Positions 1-7,021 are shown, numbered from the stretch's first letter. The stretch is DNA of 10,040 nt from DAOUFU01 sp034429275 (GCA_034429275.1 DAOUFU010000136.1:1-10040), one strand, 5' to 3'. Notes: a model not told the origin generated them from the letters alone. Program-made: numbers and translations.

Positions 1-1
1 A

Positions 2-856
2 GCCACGATCGATCAGATCATCAGCCTGATGGTGGGGCGAACCATTTACCAGGCCGCGCCCGAAGTCCCCGACAACACAGACAGCCCGATCGTGCTGGAA
101 GTGCGCAATCTCAACCGGGGAAAGGTGCTCAAGGACATCAACTTCCACGTCAAGGCGGGTGAGATCGTGGGTTTCGCCGGGCTGATGGGCGCGGGGCGAA
201 CAGAAGTGGCGCGCGCGGTCTTCGGAGCGGACCCGGTCGATTCGGGGGAAATTTACGTCGAAGGCAAGCGGGTTTACATCCACCATCCCGCCGACGCGGT
301 CCGGCACGGGATCGGCTATCTCTCGGAAGATCGCAAGCGCTACGGCCTGACCCTGGGCATGGATGTGGAATCCAACATCGTGCTGGCCGCATTTCGCCGG
401 TTTTTGGGACGGCTGGGGCTGATCGTGCAACGCGACAAAACGCGCCGCGCCGCCGAAGAAGCGATCACCATGCTGTCGATCCGCACGCCCAGCCTGAGCC
501 AGAAAGCCAAGAATCTCTCCGGCGGCAACCAGCAAAAAATCGTGATCGCCAAATGGCTGACCGTCGATACCAAGATTTTGATTTTTGACGAACCCACGCG
601 CGGCATCGACGTGGGGGCCAAGAGTGAGATTTACCGGCTGCTCAACGAGCTGGCCCGCCAGGGCAAATCGATCATCATGATCTCGTCCGAACTGCCCGAA
701 ATCCTGCGCATGAGTCACCGCGTGATTGTCATGTGCGAGGGGCGCATCTCCGGCGAACTAGATATCGCTGAGGCCACCCAGGAAAAAATCATGTATTACG
801 CCACCCTGCGCAACGGGTCGGGCCGGGCCGAGACCGTCGCTGCAGGCGAAGCATAG
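2..856 (+). CDS. Sugar ABC transporter ATP-binding protein, RbsA/MglA/XylG type (C-terminal part, 5' truncated)
   Basis: This cytoplasmic ATPase powers a monosaccharide importer of the ribose/galactose/xylose class (CUT2), whose members carry two nucleotide-binding domains in one chain. The frame is open to the window edge, so the N-terminal domain lies outside; 284 residues are visible. They begin with the inter-domain linker (DQIISLMVGR), which is typical of the family. The second domain follows, with a degenerate Walker A, GLMGAGRTE (fragment residues 60-68), that lacks the usual lysine. The signature LSGGNQQK is at 172-179 and Walker B ILIFDEPTRGIDVGAK starts near 192. SSELPE replaces the usual H-loop. 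The missing Walker A lysine and the E in place of the switch histidine are normal for this domain in the family, not damage. The permease gene follows 57 bases downstream. The sugar carried cannot be told from the ATPase. Confidence 0.93.
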   Translation, partial: ATIDQIISLMVGRTIYQAAPEVPDNTDSPIVLEVRNLNRGKVLKDINFHVKAGEIVGFAGLMGAGRTEVARAVFGADPVDSGEIYVEGKRVYIHHPADAVRHGIGYLSEDRKRYGLTLGMDVESNIVLAAFRRFLGRLGLIVQRDKTRRAAEEAITMLSIRTPSLSQKAKNLSGGNQQKIVIAKWLTVDTKILIFDEPTRGIDVGAKSEIYRLLNELARQGKSIIMISSELPEILRMSHRVIVMCEGRISGELDIAEATQEKIMYYATLRNGSGRAETVAAGEA

Positions 857-873
857 CCGCCCGTTGCCCGGTT

Positions 874-891
874 AAAGGTAATCCTTTTTTT
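874..891 (+). terminator. Small hairpin with T-run between ATPase and permease genes (possible attenuator)
   Basis: AAAGG (874-878) and CCTTT (883-887) can pair around the loop TAAT, and the run of T continues to 891. This is the layout of a Rho-independent terminator, but the stem is only five pairs, three of them A-T. At best it would be a weak attenuator lowering permease expression relative to the ATPase. It may equally be chance. Confidence 0.2.
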
Positions 892-913
892 CACAATACA
901 GGACGTTCGACGC

Positions 914-1912
914 ATGGAAAAAACGCTGCCCGCTTCTAGAACCCTCTCGGTATCGCTCTTACGGACAGAAACCGCGCGCCGGCTGCTGGCCTTTGGTGCG
1001 CTGGTGATTTTGATCGTGATGTTCTCCATCCTCTCGGAGAACTTCCTGCGGTTCAATAACATCATCGGTATCTTCCTGGCCACTGCGGTGAACGGCGTGC
1101 TGGCGCTGGGCGTGACCTTTGTCATCATCACGGGCGGCATCGATCTTTCCATCGGCACGGTGATGACCTTTTCGGCGGTCATGACCGGCATGTTCATCAC
1201 CGAGTGGGACATGCCGATCGCAGTGGGGGTGCTGGGCGGAATCCTGACCGGCGCGCTCGCAGGATTCGTCAACGGCGTCATCATCTCGTGGATGCGCGTG
1301 CCGCCTTTTGTGGCTACGCTGGGCATGATGTACATGGCGAAGGGGCTGGCGCTCATCCTCTCGAACCTGCGCCCGATCTACTTCTACCAGGACCCTATGT
1401 TCCGCAAGATCGCGATGGGGAACACATTCAACATCACCTATCGCGGCTACGACATCCCCAACGCAGTCTGGATTCTATTTGCCGCCGCCATCGTGGGCAG
1501 CTTCTTGCTGAGCAAGACGATTCTGGGGCGCTATACCTTCGCGCTGGGCAGCAATGAAGAGGCGACGCGGCTTTCGGGCGTCAAGGTGCAGGCGTGGAAA
1601 ACCGCCGTGTATACCGTCTGCGGGACGTATGCCGGGCTGGGCGGCGTGCTGATGGCTTCGCGTCTGAATTCGGCTCAACCGGCGCTGGGCCAGGGATACG
1701 AACTCGACGCTATCGCGGCAGTGGTGATCGGCGGCACAGCGCTCAGCGGCGGTGAGGGCACCATTATGGGCACGATCATCGGGGCATTTGTGATGAGCGT
1801 GCTCACCAACGGCCTGCGTATTCTCTCGGTCCCGCAGGAATGGCAGATTGTCGTCACAGGGGCCATTCTGGTCGTGGTGGTGTATATCGACATCGTGCGC
1901 CGCCGGTCATAA
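914..1912 (+). CDS. Sugar ABC transporter permease, RbsC/AraH/XylH family
   Basis: This 332-residue inner-membrane protein forms the channel of the CUT2-type sugar importer whose ATPase is encoded just upstream. It has the hydrophobic, multi-helix layout of the family, starting with a helix at about 23-41. The conserved motif TGGIDLSIG is at 73-81. The cytoplasmic segment GRYTFALGSNEEATRLSGV (205-223) is the stretch that contacts the ATPase. The motif GYELDAIAAVVIGGTALSGG is at 261-280. The length matches the usual 310-350 residues. The ATG at 914 is preceded by AGGA (900-903) ten bases upstream, a modest ribosome site. The C-terminus ends in RRRS just after the last helix, as usual. The protein is complete with nothing unusual; its substrate is not predictable from sequence alone. 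Confidence 0.95.
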   Translation: MEKTLPASRTLSVSLLRTETARRLLAFGALVILIVMFSILSENFLRFNNIIGIFLATAVNGVLALGVTFVIITGGIDLSIGTVMTFSAVMTGMFITEWDMPIAVGVLGGILTGALAGFVNGVIISWMRVPPFVATLGMMYMAKGLALILSNLRPIYFYQDPMFRKIAMGNTFNITYRGYDIPNAVWILFAAAIVGSFLLSKTILGRYTFALGSNEEATRLSGVKVQAWKTAVYTVCGTYAGLGGVLMASRLNSAQPALGQGYELDAIAAVVIGGTALSGGEGTIMGTIIGAFVMSVLTNGLRILSVPQEWQIVVTGAILVVVVYIDIVRRRS

Positions 1913-2055
1913 CCCAGGCGGCAACTGCGCTAAGCAAATGTCCGGGCACAAGGGTGAAAGGAGGGGTCTGCGCTCCACGTGGTATATCCTCAATTCGTTC
2001 GGTTGGCGGCCCATACCCCTGGTCTGATGGCTGCCTGCAAAACTTAGTACACCAT

Positions 2056-2061
2056 AAGGAG
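2056..2061 (+). promoter_or_regulatory. Strong ribosome binding site of the binding-protein gene
   Basis: AAGGAG lies eight bases before the ATG at 2070. It is clearly stronger than the site in front of the permease gene, which fits the need for more binding protein than membrane components. The 157 bases between the permease stop and this start hold no gene. They contain an 8-bp palindrome CCACGTGG at 1975-1982, and I see no convincing -35/-10 pair. Confidence 0.75.
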
Positions 2062-2069
2062 AATCGATA

Positions 2070-3095
2070 ATGAAGTTCGCAAAACTGCTGTCTCTTCTTT
2101 TGATCGTGCTGCTGGCAACATCGGTCTTCGGCATCGGCGTCGCTTATCCCCAGGGCGATGATGACGAGGAAAAAGAGGCCGAGAAGTACTGCACCGAAGA
2201 AATCCGCGAGGAAATGGCCGCTCAGAACCTGTATATCCCGGTCATTTCTAAAGGCTTCCAGCACCAGTTCTGGCAAGCGGTGAAGGCCGGTGCGGAACAG
2301 GCTGCTGAGGACTGCGGTGTGACCATCACCTTCGAAGGCCCGGAAACCGAGTCCATGGTGGACAAGCAGCTGGACATGCTCCAGACTGCGCTGGACAAGA
2401 AGCCCGCTGCGCTGGTGTTCGCCGCGCTGGATAGCAAGGCCGCCATCCCGCTACTGGAGCGCGCCCAGGAAGAAGGCATCCCGGTGATCGCGTTCGACTC
2501 TGGCGTGGACAGCGACATCCCGCTGGCGACCGCCGCGACGGATAACGTCGCCGCGGCAGCCATGGCGGCTGACAAGATGGCCGAACTGATCGGTGGCGAA
2601 GGCCAGGTCGCGGTGATCGCGCACGACCAGACCAGCCGCACCGGCATCGACCGCGTGGAAGGCTTCAAGAACCGCATCGAAGAAGAGTATCCCGACATCG
2701 AGATCGTGGACATCCAGTACGGCGGTGGCGATCAGCTCAAGTCAACCGACCTGGCGAAAGCCATCATCCTGGCCCACCCCGATCTGAAGGGCTTCTTCGG
2801 CGCGAACGAAGGCTCGATCATCGGCGTGCTGAACGCGGTGGGTGCGCTGCAGATGGAAGGCGACATCGTGGTCATCGGCTACGACTCCGGCGTGCAGCAG
2901 ATGGAAGCGAGCCGTGCGGGCATCGAAGCCGGCGCGATCACCCAGGACCCGATCGGCATCGGCTACAAGTCGGTTGAAGCCGCGGTCATGGCGCTGCGTG
3001 GCGAAGAGCTGGAAAAGAACATCGACACCGGCTTCCACTGGTACGATGCCGAGAACATCGACGACGAGACCATCAAGCCGCTGCTGTACGAATAA
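2070..3095 (+). CDS. Sugar ABC transporter substrate-binding protein, RbsB-like (periplasmic-binding-protein fold I)
   Basis: This 341-residue exported protein captures the sugar outside the membrane and delivers it to the permease. Residues 1-25 form a signal peptide: a basic start (MKFAK), a hydrophobic core and a plausible cut after GVA (residue 25). There is no lipobox cysteine, so it appears soluble rather than lipid-anchored. A very acidic linker follows (GDDDEEKEAEK, 29-39). The two-lobed domain shows family positions: SKGFQHQFWQAVKAGAEQ (60-77), FDSGV (142-146), TSRTGIDRVEGF (188-199), GANEGS (244-249), GYDSG (270-274) and ITQDP (290-294). The aromatic, D, R, N and Q residues in these motifs usually line the sugar site. 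Cys41 and Cys82 could form a disulfide, which is inference. It sits third in the operon, as rbsB does in E. coli. The ligand is probably a pentose, a hexose or a deoxy sugar such as fucose, the last suggested only by the adjacent isomerase. Confidence 0.93.
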   Translation: MKFAKLLSLLLIVLLATSVFGIGVAYPQGDDDEEKEAEKYCTEEIREEMAAQNLYIPVISKGFQHQFWQAVKAGAEQAAEDCGVTITFEGPETESMVDKQLDMLQTALDKKPAALVFAALDSKAAIPLLERAQEEGIPVIAFDSGVDSDIPLATAATDNVAAAAMAADKMAELIGGEGQVAVIAHDQTSRTGIDRVEGFKNRIEEEYPDIEIVDIQYGGGDQLKSTDLAKAIILAHPDLKGFFGANEGSIIGVLNAVGALQMEGDIVVIGYDSGVQQMEASRAGIEAGAITQDPIGIGYKSVEAAVMALRGEELEKNIDTGFHWYDAENIDDETIKPLLYE

Positions 3096-3113
3096 GATTG
3101 CCTGGTAGTTCCC

Positions 3114-3134
3114 GGTTGGGCTAAGCGCCCGGCC
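3114..3134 (+). other. Hairpin directly after the binding-protein gene
   Basis: GGTTGGGC (3114-3121) can pair with GCCCGGCC (3127-3134) around the loop TAAGC, giving eight pairs including two G-U. It lies 18 bases after the stop codon and directly before the larger palindrome. No T-run follows, so it is not a classical terminator. Together the two hairpins could protect the 3' end of the binding-protein message. Confidence 0.35.
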
Positions 3135-3135
3135 A

Positions 3136-3170
3136 CTGTAGGGGCGGACTCATTACATCCGCCCCTACAG
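3136..3170. repeat. Perfect 13-bp palindromic element (REP/MITE-like hairpin)
   Basis: CTGTAGGGGCGGA (3136-3148) and TCCGCCCCTACAG (3158-3170) are exact inverted copies around a nine-base loop, CTCATTACA. No T-run follows, so a plain intrinsic terminator is unlikely. From recall, hairpins built on GTAGGGGCGG are scattered between genes in many cyanobacterial and Chloroflexota genomes, and this looks like one of them. It is the only copy in the window, so dispersal is not shown here. Its position between binding-protein and isomerase genes would suit 3'-end protection of the upstream message or partial transcription stop. Confidence 0.6.
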
Positions 3171-3190
3171 CATCTTATTGCCTTTGATGT

Positions 3191-3195
3191 GGAGG
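3191..3195 (+). promoter_or_regulatory. Ribosome binding site of the isomerase gene
   Basis: GGAGG ends ten bases before the ATG at 3206 and supports that start. Another ATG at 3196 directly adjoins the site but is in a different frame, so it cannot start this protein. Confidence 0.65.
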
Positions 3196-3205
3196 ATGAC
3201 CCTGG

Positions 3206-4873
3206 ATGGCTGGTTACAGCTTACCTGAATTGCACGATCCCACGCCGGTGGCGTCCAACGAAGCGATTCTGATCGCCAGCGGCGACCTTCGCCTGAGCGC
3301 CAACCAGACGTGTTGGCCCGCCCAGGCTGCTATGGAGCAGGCGGTCATCGCTGCCTTTGCTAAAGAAGGGATCGCCGTCAAGCGCGGCCACGCCTACGAC
3401 CCGGTCCAGCAGCACGGCTTCATCGACAGCCAGAAGCGCGGCATGGAGGTGTTCGCCACTATCCCGCGCGACGCCCGCCTGATTGTGGCCGAATCGGTAT
3501 GGCAGTACAGCCACCATGTGCTGCATGGCCTGCGCGACCATCGCGGCCCAATCCTGACGGTAGCCAACTGGTCGGGCCAATGGCCGGGGCTGGTGGGAAT
3601 GCTCAACCTGAACGGCTCGCTGACCAAGATGGGGGTGCGCTACAGCACAATCTGGAGCGAGCATTTCGATGACGAATTTTTCCTCAAGGGCATTCGGCAG
3701 TGGCTGCGTGAGGGCAAAATCGACCACGATCTCAGCCATGTCCACCCGCTGAACGTCGATGCACTGCCTGCCGGGGAACGCCGCCTGGGTGAAGCGTTGG
3801 CCGCCCAACTGAACCGCGAAAAAGCGATCATGGGCATCTTCGATGAAGGCTGCATGGGCATGTACAACGCCATCATCGACGACGAGATGCTCAACCCGAC
3901 CGGCGTCTATAAAGAGCGGTTGAGCCAATCGGCCTTGTACGCGGCAATGCGGCAGGTGAGCGATACCGAGACCAGGGCCGTCCGCGCCTGGCTGGACGCG
4001 CGCGGCATGACCTTCGACGTAGGCCCAGACGAAACCACCAACCTGACCGATGCCCAGGTGCTGGAGCAGTGCAAGATGTATGTCGCTGCGGTGCGCATCG
4101 CGCATGAGTTCGGCTGTGCGGCGGTCGGCATCCAGTACCAGCAAGGGCTGAAAGACCTGGTCCCGGCTTCGGACCTGGTCGAAGGGCTGCTGAACAACGT
4201 CGAGCGCCCGCCGGTCTTCCACGCCACTACCGGCGAAGAACTCTATCCTGGCCAGGCGCTGCCCCATTTCAACGAAGTGGACGAATGCGCCGGGCTGGAT
4301 GCCCTGGTCACCAACCGGGTCTGGCGGGCGATGGGCTTCGACCCGGCCACAACCCTGCACGATGTGCGCTGGGGCGAGCACTACAGCGGCCCGGACGGCC
4401 TGGGCGGCACCGTCGATGATTATGTCTGGGTCTTCGAAATTTCCGGCGCGGTCCCGGCTTCACATTTGATCGGCGGGTACGCGGGCGCGGTCGGCAAACG
4501 CCAGCCGCCGATGTACTTCCGGCTGGGTGGTGCGACACTGACCGGCATCAGCAAGCCGGGTGAAATCGTATGGAGCCGTGTTTTTGTCATGGATGGCGCG
4601 CTGCACGTGGACCTGGGCCGCGCCTCTGCGATCCATTTGCCGCTTGAGGAAACTCAGCGCCGGTGGAATGCTACTACCCCGCAATGGCCGATCATGCACG
4701 GGGTGCTGCATGGTGTCAGCCGCGACCAGATGATGGCGCGCCACAAGGCCAACCATCTCAACGTCGCTTACGCACCTTCGGCGGCAGAAGCCGACAAAGC
4801 CCTGGCAGCCAAAGCCGCCATGCTGGCCGCTATGGGTGTCACCGTGCACCTGTGCGGAGATGTGAAGCTCTAA
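3206..4873 (+). CDS. L-fucose/L-arabinose isomerase-like protein (FucI/COG2407-type)
   Basis: A 555-residue cytoplasmic protein related to L-fucose isomerase, a metal-dependent enzyme that turns an aldose into a ketose. Support comes from comparison with E. coli FucI from memory. GIQYQQGLKDLVP (308-320) resembles the FucI stretch around FQGQRHWTD. PPVFHATTGEE (335-345) matches the region of the metal-binding E and D. The C-terminal RHKANHLNVAYA (512-523) resembles its WGANHGVLTIGH, so His517 probably corresponds to FucI His528. EGCMGMYNAIIDD (214-226) is a further conserved-looking segment. It is somewhat shorter than FucI (591), and overall similarity looks low. The substrate could be L-fucose, D-arabinose, L-arabinose or another sugar. 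It follows the binding-protein gene by 110 bases on the same strand, suggesting that it acts on the imported sugar. No kinase or aldolase is encoded in the window. The superfamily is fairly sure; the exact reaction is not. Confidence 0.8.
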   Translation: MAGYSLPELHDPTPVASNEAILIASGDLRLSANQTCWPAQAAMEQAVIAAFAKEGIAVKRGHAYDPVQQHGFIDSQKRGMEVFATIPRDARLIVAESVWQYSHHVLHGLRDHRGPILTVANWSGQWPGLVGMLNLNGSLTKMGVRYSTIWSEHFDDEFFLKGIRQWLREGKIDHDLSHVHPLNVDALPAGERRLGEALAAQLNREKAIMGIFDEGCMGMYNAIIDDEMLNPTGVYKERLSQSALYAAMRQVSDTETRAVRAWLDARGMTFDVGPDETTNLTDAQVLEQCKMYVAAVRIAHEFGCAAVGIQYQQGLKDLVPASDLVEGLLNNVERPPVFHATTGEELYPGQALPHFNEVDECAGLDALVTNRVWRAMGFDPATTLHDVRWGEHYSGPDGLGGTVDDYVWVFEISGAVPASHLIGGYAGAVGKRQPPMYFRLGGATLTGISKPGEIVWSRVFVMDGALHVDLGRASAIHLPLEETQRRWNATTPQWPIMHGVLHGVSRDQMMARHKANHLNVAYAPSAAEADKALAAKAAMLAAMGVTVHLCGDVKL

Positions 4874-4906
4874 AAGGCTGCCGTAGGCTGTCTCAAGCTT
4901 CATCAA

Positions 4907-4943
4907 AACACCGGGGCAGGTCTTCGCAACCTGCCCCGGTGTT
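4907..4943. terminator. Bidirectional terminator hairpin between convergent genes
   Basis: AACACCGGGGCAGGT (4907-4921) and ACCTGCCCCGGTGTT (4929-4943) form a perfect 15-bp, GC-rich stem with a seven-base loop. On the plus strand it is followed by ATTGG after the final TT. On the minus strand the stem ends in TTTT before GATG. It lies 33 bases after the isomerase stop and 26 bases beyond the GH31 stop on the other strand, so it is well placed to end transcription of both. The short T-tracts make it an imperfect intrinsic terminator. Confidence 0.8.
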
Positions 4944-4969
4944 ATTGGACGCCGTAAAACCACGCCGAC

Positions 4970-7009
4970 TCAGCGGCTGAAGGTCGCCGCCAGGCACGGC
5001 CAGGCGCTGCCCTGCGGTTCACGCACCCACAGCGGCAGGCCGAAGTAATCGTACCGTTCGCTGCGCCAGCCGGGACCGCTGGCCCGCTGGCCCGTCAGCA
5101 GGTGACGCCACTCACCCGCCGGCAGGTAATAGGTGACATCGCCGGTCGGGCTGAGCACCGGCGCAACCAGCAGCGACGATCCCAGCATGTACTGGGTATC
5201 GAGATAGCGGCAGGTCGGGTCGCCGGGGAATTCGGCGATCATGGCGCGCAGCATCGGCCAGCCGTGCGCATGTGCATCGGCGGCGGTATCGAGCAGGTAG
5301 GGCATCAGGTGGCGCTTCAGGCTGTTGAAGAAGCGAAGTACATCGGTCGATTCGTCATCGAAGCGCCAGGGCATACGGATCGAGTCGTTGCCGTGCAGGC
5401 GGCTGTGCGAAGAGAGCATCCCGAAGGCCACCCAACGTTTGTACAGGTCCGGCGTGGCCGTGCCGATGAAGCCGCTGATGTCGTGACTCCAATAACCAAA
5501 TCCGCACAGGCCCAGCGACAGCCCGGCGCGCAGAGTCTCGGCCATGGAGGGATAGGTCGAGCTGTTATCGCCGCCCCAGTGCACCGGGAATTTCTGCCCG
5601 CCAGTCGTAGCCGACCGCGCAAACAGCACCGCCTCGCCCTTGCCTTTGGTACGTTCCAGCAGTTCAAACACCGTCTTGTTATACAGGTAGGTGTAGTAGT
5701 TGTGCATCCGCTCCGGGTCCGAGCCATCGTGATAGCGCACGTTCACCGGGATACGCTCGCCGAAGTCGGTCTTGAAGGCGTCCACGCCCATCTCGATCAG
5801 GGCCTGGAGCTTGCTGGCAAACCATTCGCGCGCCGCCGGGTTGGTGAAATCCACGAATCCCATGCCGGGCTGCCAATGATCCACCTGGCAAACATCGCCT
5901 TCCGGCGTTTGCAGCAGGTAACCGTGCTCGGCCCCTTCGGCGAACAAGGGCGAGGCTTCGGCAATGTAGGGGTTGATCCACACACAGATTTTGATGCCTT
6001 TGGCCTTGATGCGGCTGAGCATCCCGGCGGGATCGGGGAAGAAACGCCTGTCCCATAGGAAGCTGCACCAGGTCAGCTCTTTCATCCAGAAGCAGTCGAA
6101 GTGGAACACACTGATCGGAATGCCCGCCGCTTCCATGCGCTCAATATTGGCCAGGATGTCCTGCTCGTTATAGTTGGTGGTGAACGAGGTGGACAGCCAC
6201 AGGCCAAATGACCATTCGGGAAGGCGGGCCGGGCGACCGCTCAGCGCGGTGTACTGATCGAGCGCATCTTTGATGGTCGGGCCGCCGAACAGGGTGTAAT
6301 CGAGGCTGTGGCCCTCGACGCTAAACTGCACGCGCTGGACGTGATGCGAGCCGACCTCAAACGCGACCCGCCCCGGATGGTTGACCAGCACGCCGTAACC
6401 CTGGCTGGTGACATAAAAGGGAATGTTCTTGTAAGCATACTCGGAATTGGTCCCACCATCCGCGTTCCAGATCTCGACCGACTGACCGTTCTTGACGAAC
6501 GGGCCAAACCGCTCGCCCAGGCCATACACCGTTTCACCCACGCTCAGCGAAAGCTGCTCGCGCAGATAAGTCGCGCCGCCCTGCTCGAACAGCCCGATGG
6601 CTTTGGGGCCGCTCTCGGTCAAGGGCTGACCGTCGCGAAGGAATGTGATCTGCCAGGGACCTTCCACCGGCACGCTGACCGCCAGGCTGCCGGAGCGCAG
6701 CCACGCCTGCTGATCGTCGCGCCCGATCTCGACATTGGGCGCGCGCCGGCTGTAGTCGAGGTCGAAAGCGGGTAGGCGCGGGCGGCGGCCCTTGAAATGG
6801 GTGAGCTGCACGCGGATCACTCCCGGCATCGGGGACGAGAACCGCGCGGTGATGATCACGCCGTCGAGATAGCTCCAGCGCGCGTGAACCGGGCGATCAT
6901 AGCCCACCACCACCAGCGCATCCGGCTCGATCTGGACATCAACCACCGTCGTCGCATAGATGGCGGTGGTGCCGGGCAGCAGTCGCCACGTTCCTTCTTC
7001 AAATTTCAT
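4970..7009 (-). CDS. Glycoside hydrolase family 31, YicI-like alpha-xylosidase (short C-terminus)
   Basis: A 679-residue cytoplasmic enzyme that removes terminal alpha-linked xylose, for example from isoprimeverose-type xyloglucan fragments. No signal peptide is present. The order is an N-terminal beta-sandwich (about 1-260), then the catalytic barrel from about 265. FKTDFGERIP carries the nucleophile Asp415, and HWGGD carries the acid/base Asp481; in E. coli YicI these are Asp416 and Asp482. Cys306, Phe307 (HFDCFW), Trp344 (VWINPY) and Lys413 match YicI residues linked to xylose preference. After the barrel the chain ends soon after GLPLWVREP, about 90-110 residues earlier than YicI (772), so the distal C-terminal domain is missing. 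The start at 7009 was chosen because GAGG (7018-7021) lies eight bases upstream and the protein then starts like its relatives. A longer frame from 7108 would overlap the upstream gene. It lies 59 bases after the mutarotase gene and probably shares its transcript. Confidence 0.92.
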   Translation of the reverse strand: MKFEEGTWRLLPGTTAIYATTVVDVQIEPDALVVVGYDRPVHARWSYLDGVIITARFSSPMPGVIRVQLTHFKGRRPRLPAFDLDYSRRAPNVEIGRDDQQAWLRSGSLAVSVPVEGPWQITFLRDGQPLTESGPKAIGLFEQGGATYLREQLSLSVGETVYGLGERFGPFVKNGQSVEIWNADGGTNSEYAYKNIPFYVTSQGYGVLVNHPGRVAFEVGSHHVQRVQFSVEGHSLDYTLFGGPTIKDALDQYTALSGRPARLPEWSFGLWLSTSFTTNYNEQDILANIERMEAAGIPISVFHFDCFWMKELTWCSFLWDRRFFPDPAGMLSRIKAKGIKICVWINPYIAEASPLFAEGAEHGYLLQTPEGDVCQVDHWQPGMGFVDFTNPAAREWFASKLQALIEMGVDAFKTDFGERIPVNVRYHDGSDPERMHNYYTYLYNKTVFELLERTKGKGEAVLFARSATTGGQKFPVHWGGDNSSTYPSMAETLRAGLSLGLCGFGYWSHDISGFIGTATPDLYKRWVAFGMLSSHSRLHGNDSIRMPWRFDDESTDVLRFFNSLKRHLMPYLLDTAADAHAHGWPMLRAMIAEFPGDPTCRYLDTQYMLGSSLLVAPVLSPTGDVTYYLPAGEWRHLLTGQRASGPGWRSERYDYFGLPLWVREPQGSAWPCLAATFSR

Positions 7010-7017
7010 CGGTAAAA

Positions 7018-7021
7018 CCTC
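7018..7021 (-). promoter_or_regulatory. Ribosome binding site that decides the GH31 start
   Basis: On the minus strand GAGG precedes the ATG at 7009 by eight bases. It favours this start over the in-frame ATG at 7108, which lies inside the coding region of the mutarotase. Confidence 0.6.

Noticed and set aside
170..210. Damaged Walker A motif in the sugar ATPase (GAGRTE without lysine)
   Set aside because: The second domain of RbsA/MglA/XylG proteins normally carries this degenerate motif; it is not a mutation.
3221..4381. A 386-codon minus-strand frame opposite the isomerase gene
   Set aside because: It is an antisense shadow of a conserved enzyme gene in GC-rich DNA, with no family motif and no ribosome site that I can see.
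5102..6058. A 318-codon plus-strand frame opposite the GH31 gene
   Set aside because: The opposite strand carries unbroken GH31 catalytic motifs across this region; this frame is rich in Arg, His and Gly and has no recognisable domain.
4970..7009. GH31 sulfoquinovosidase (YihQ type) as an alternative identity
   Set aside because: The nucleophile context FKTDFGERIP and the acid/base context HWGGD are those of YicI, and the xylose-selecting residues match; the YihQ contexts as I recall them differ.
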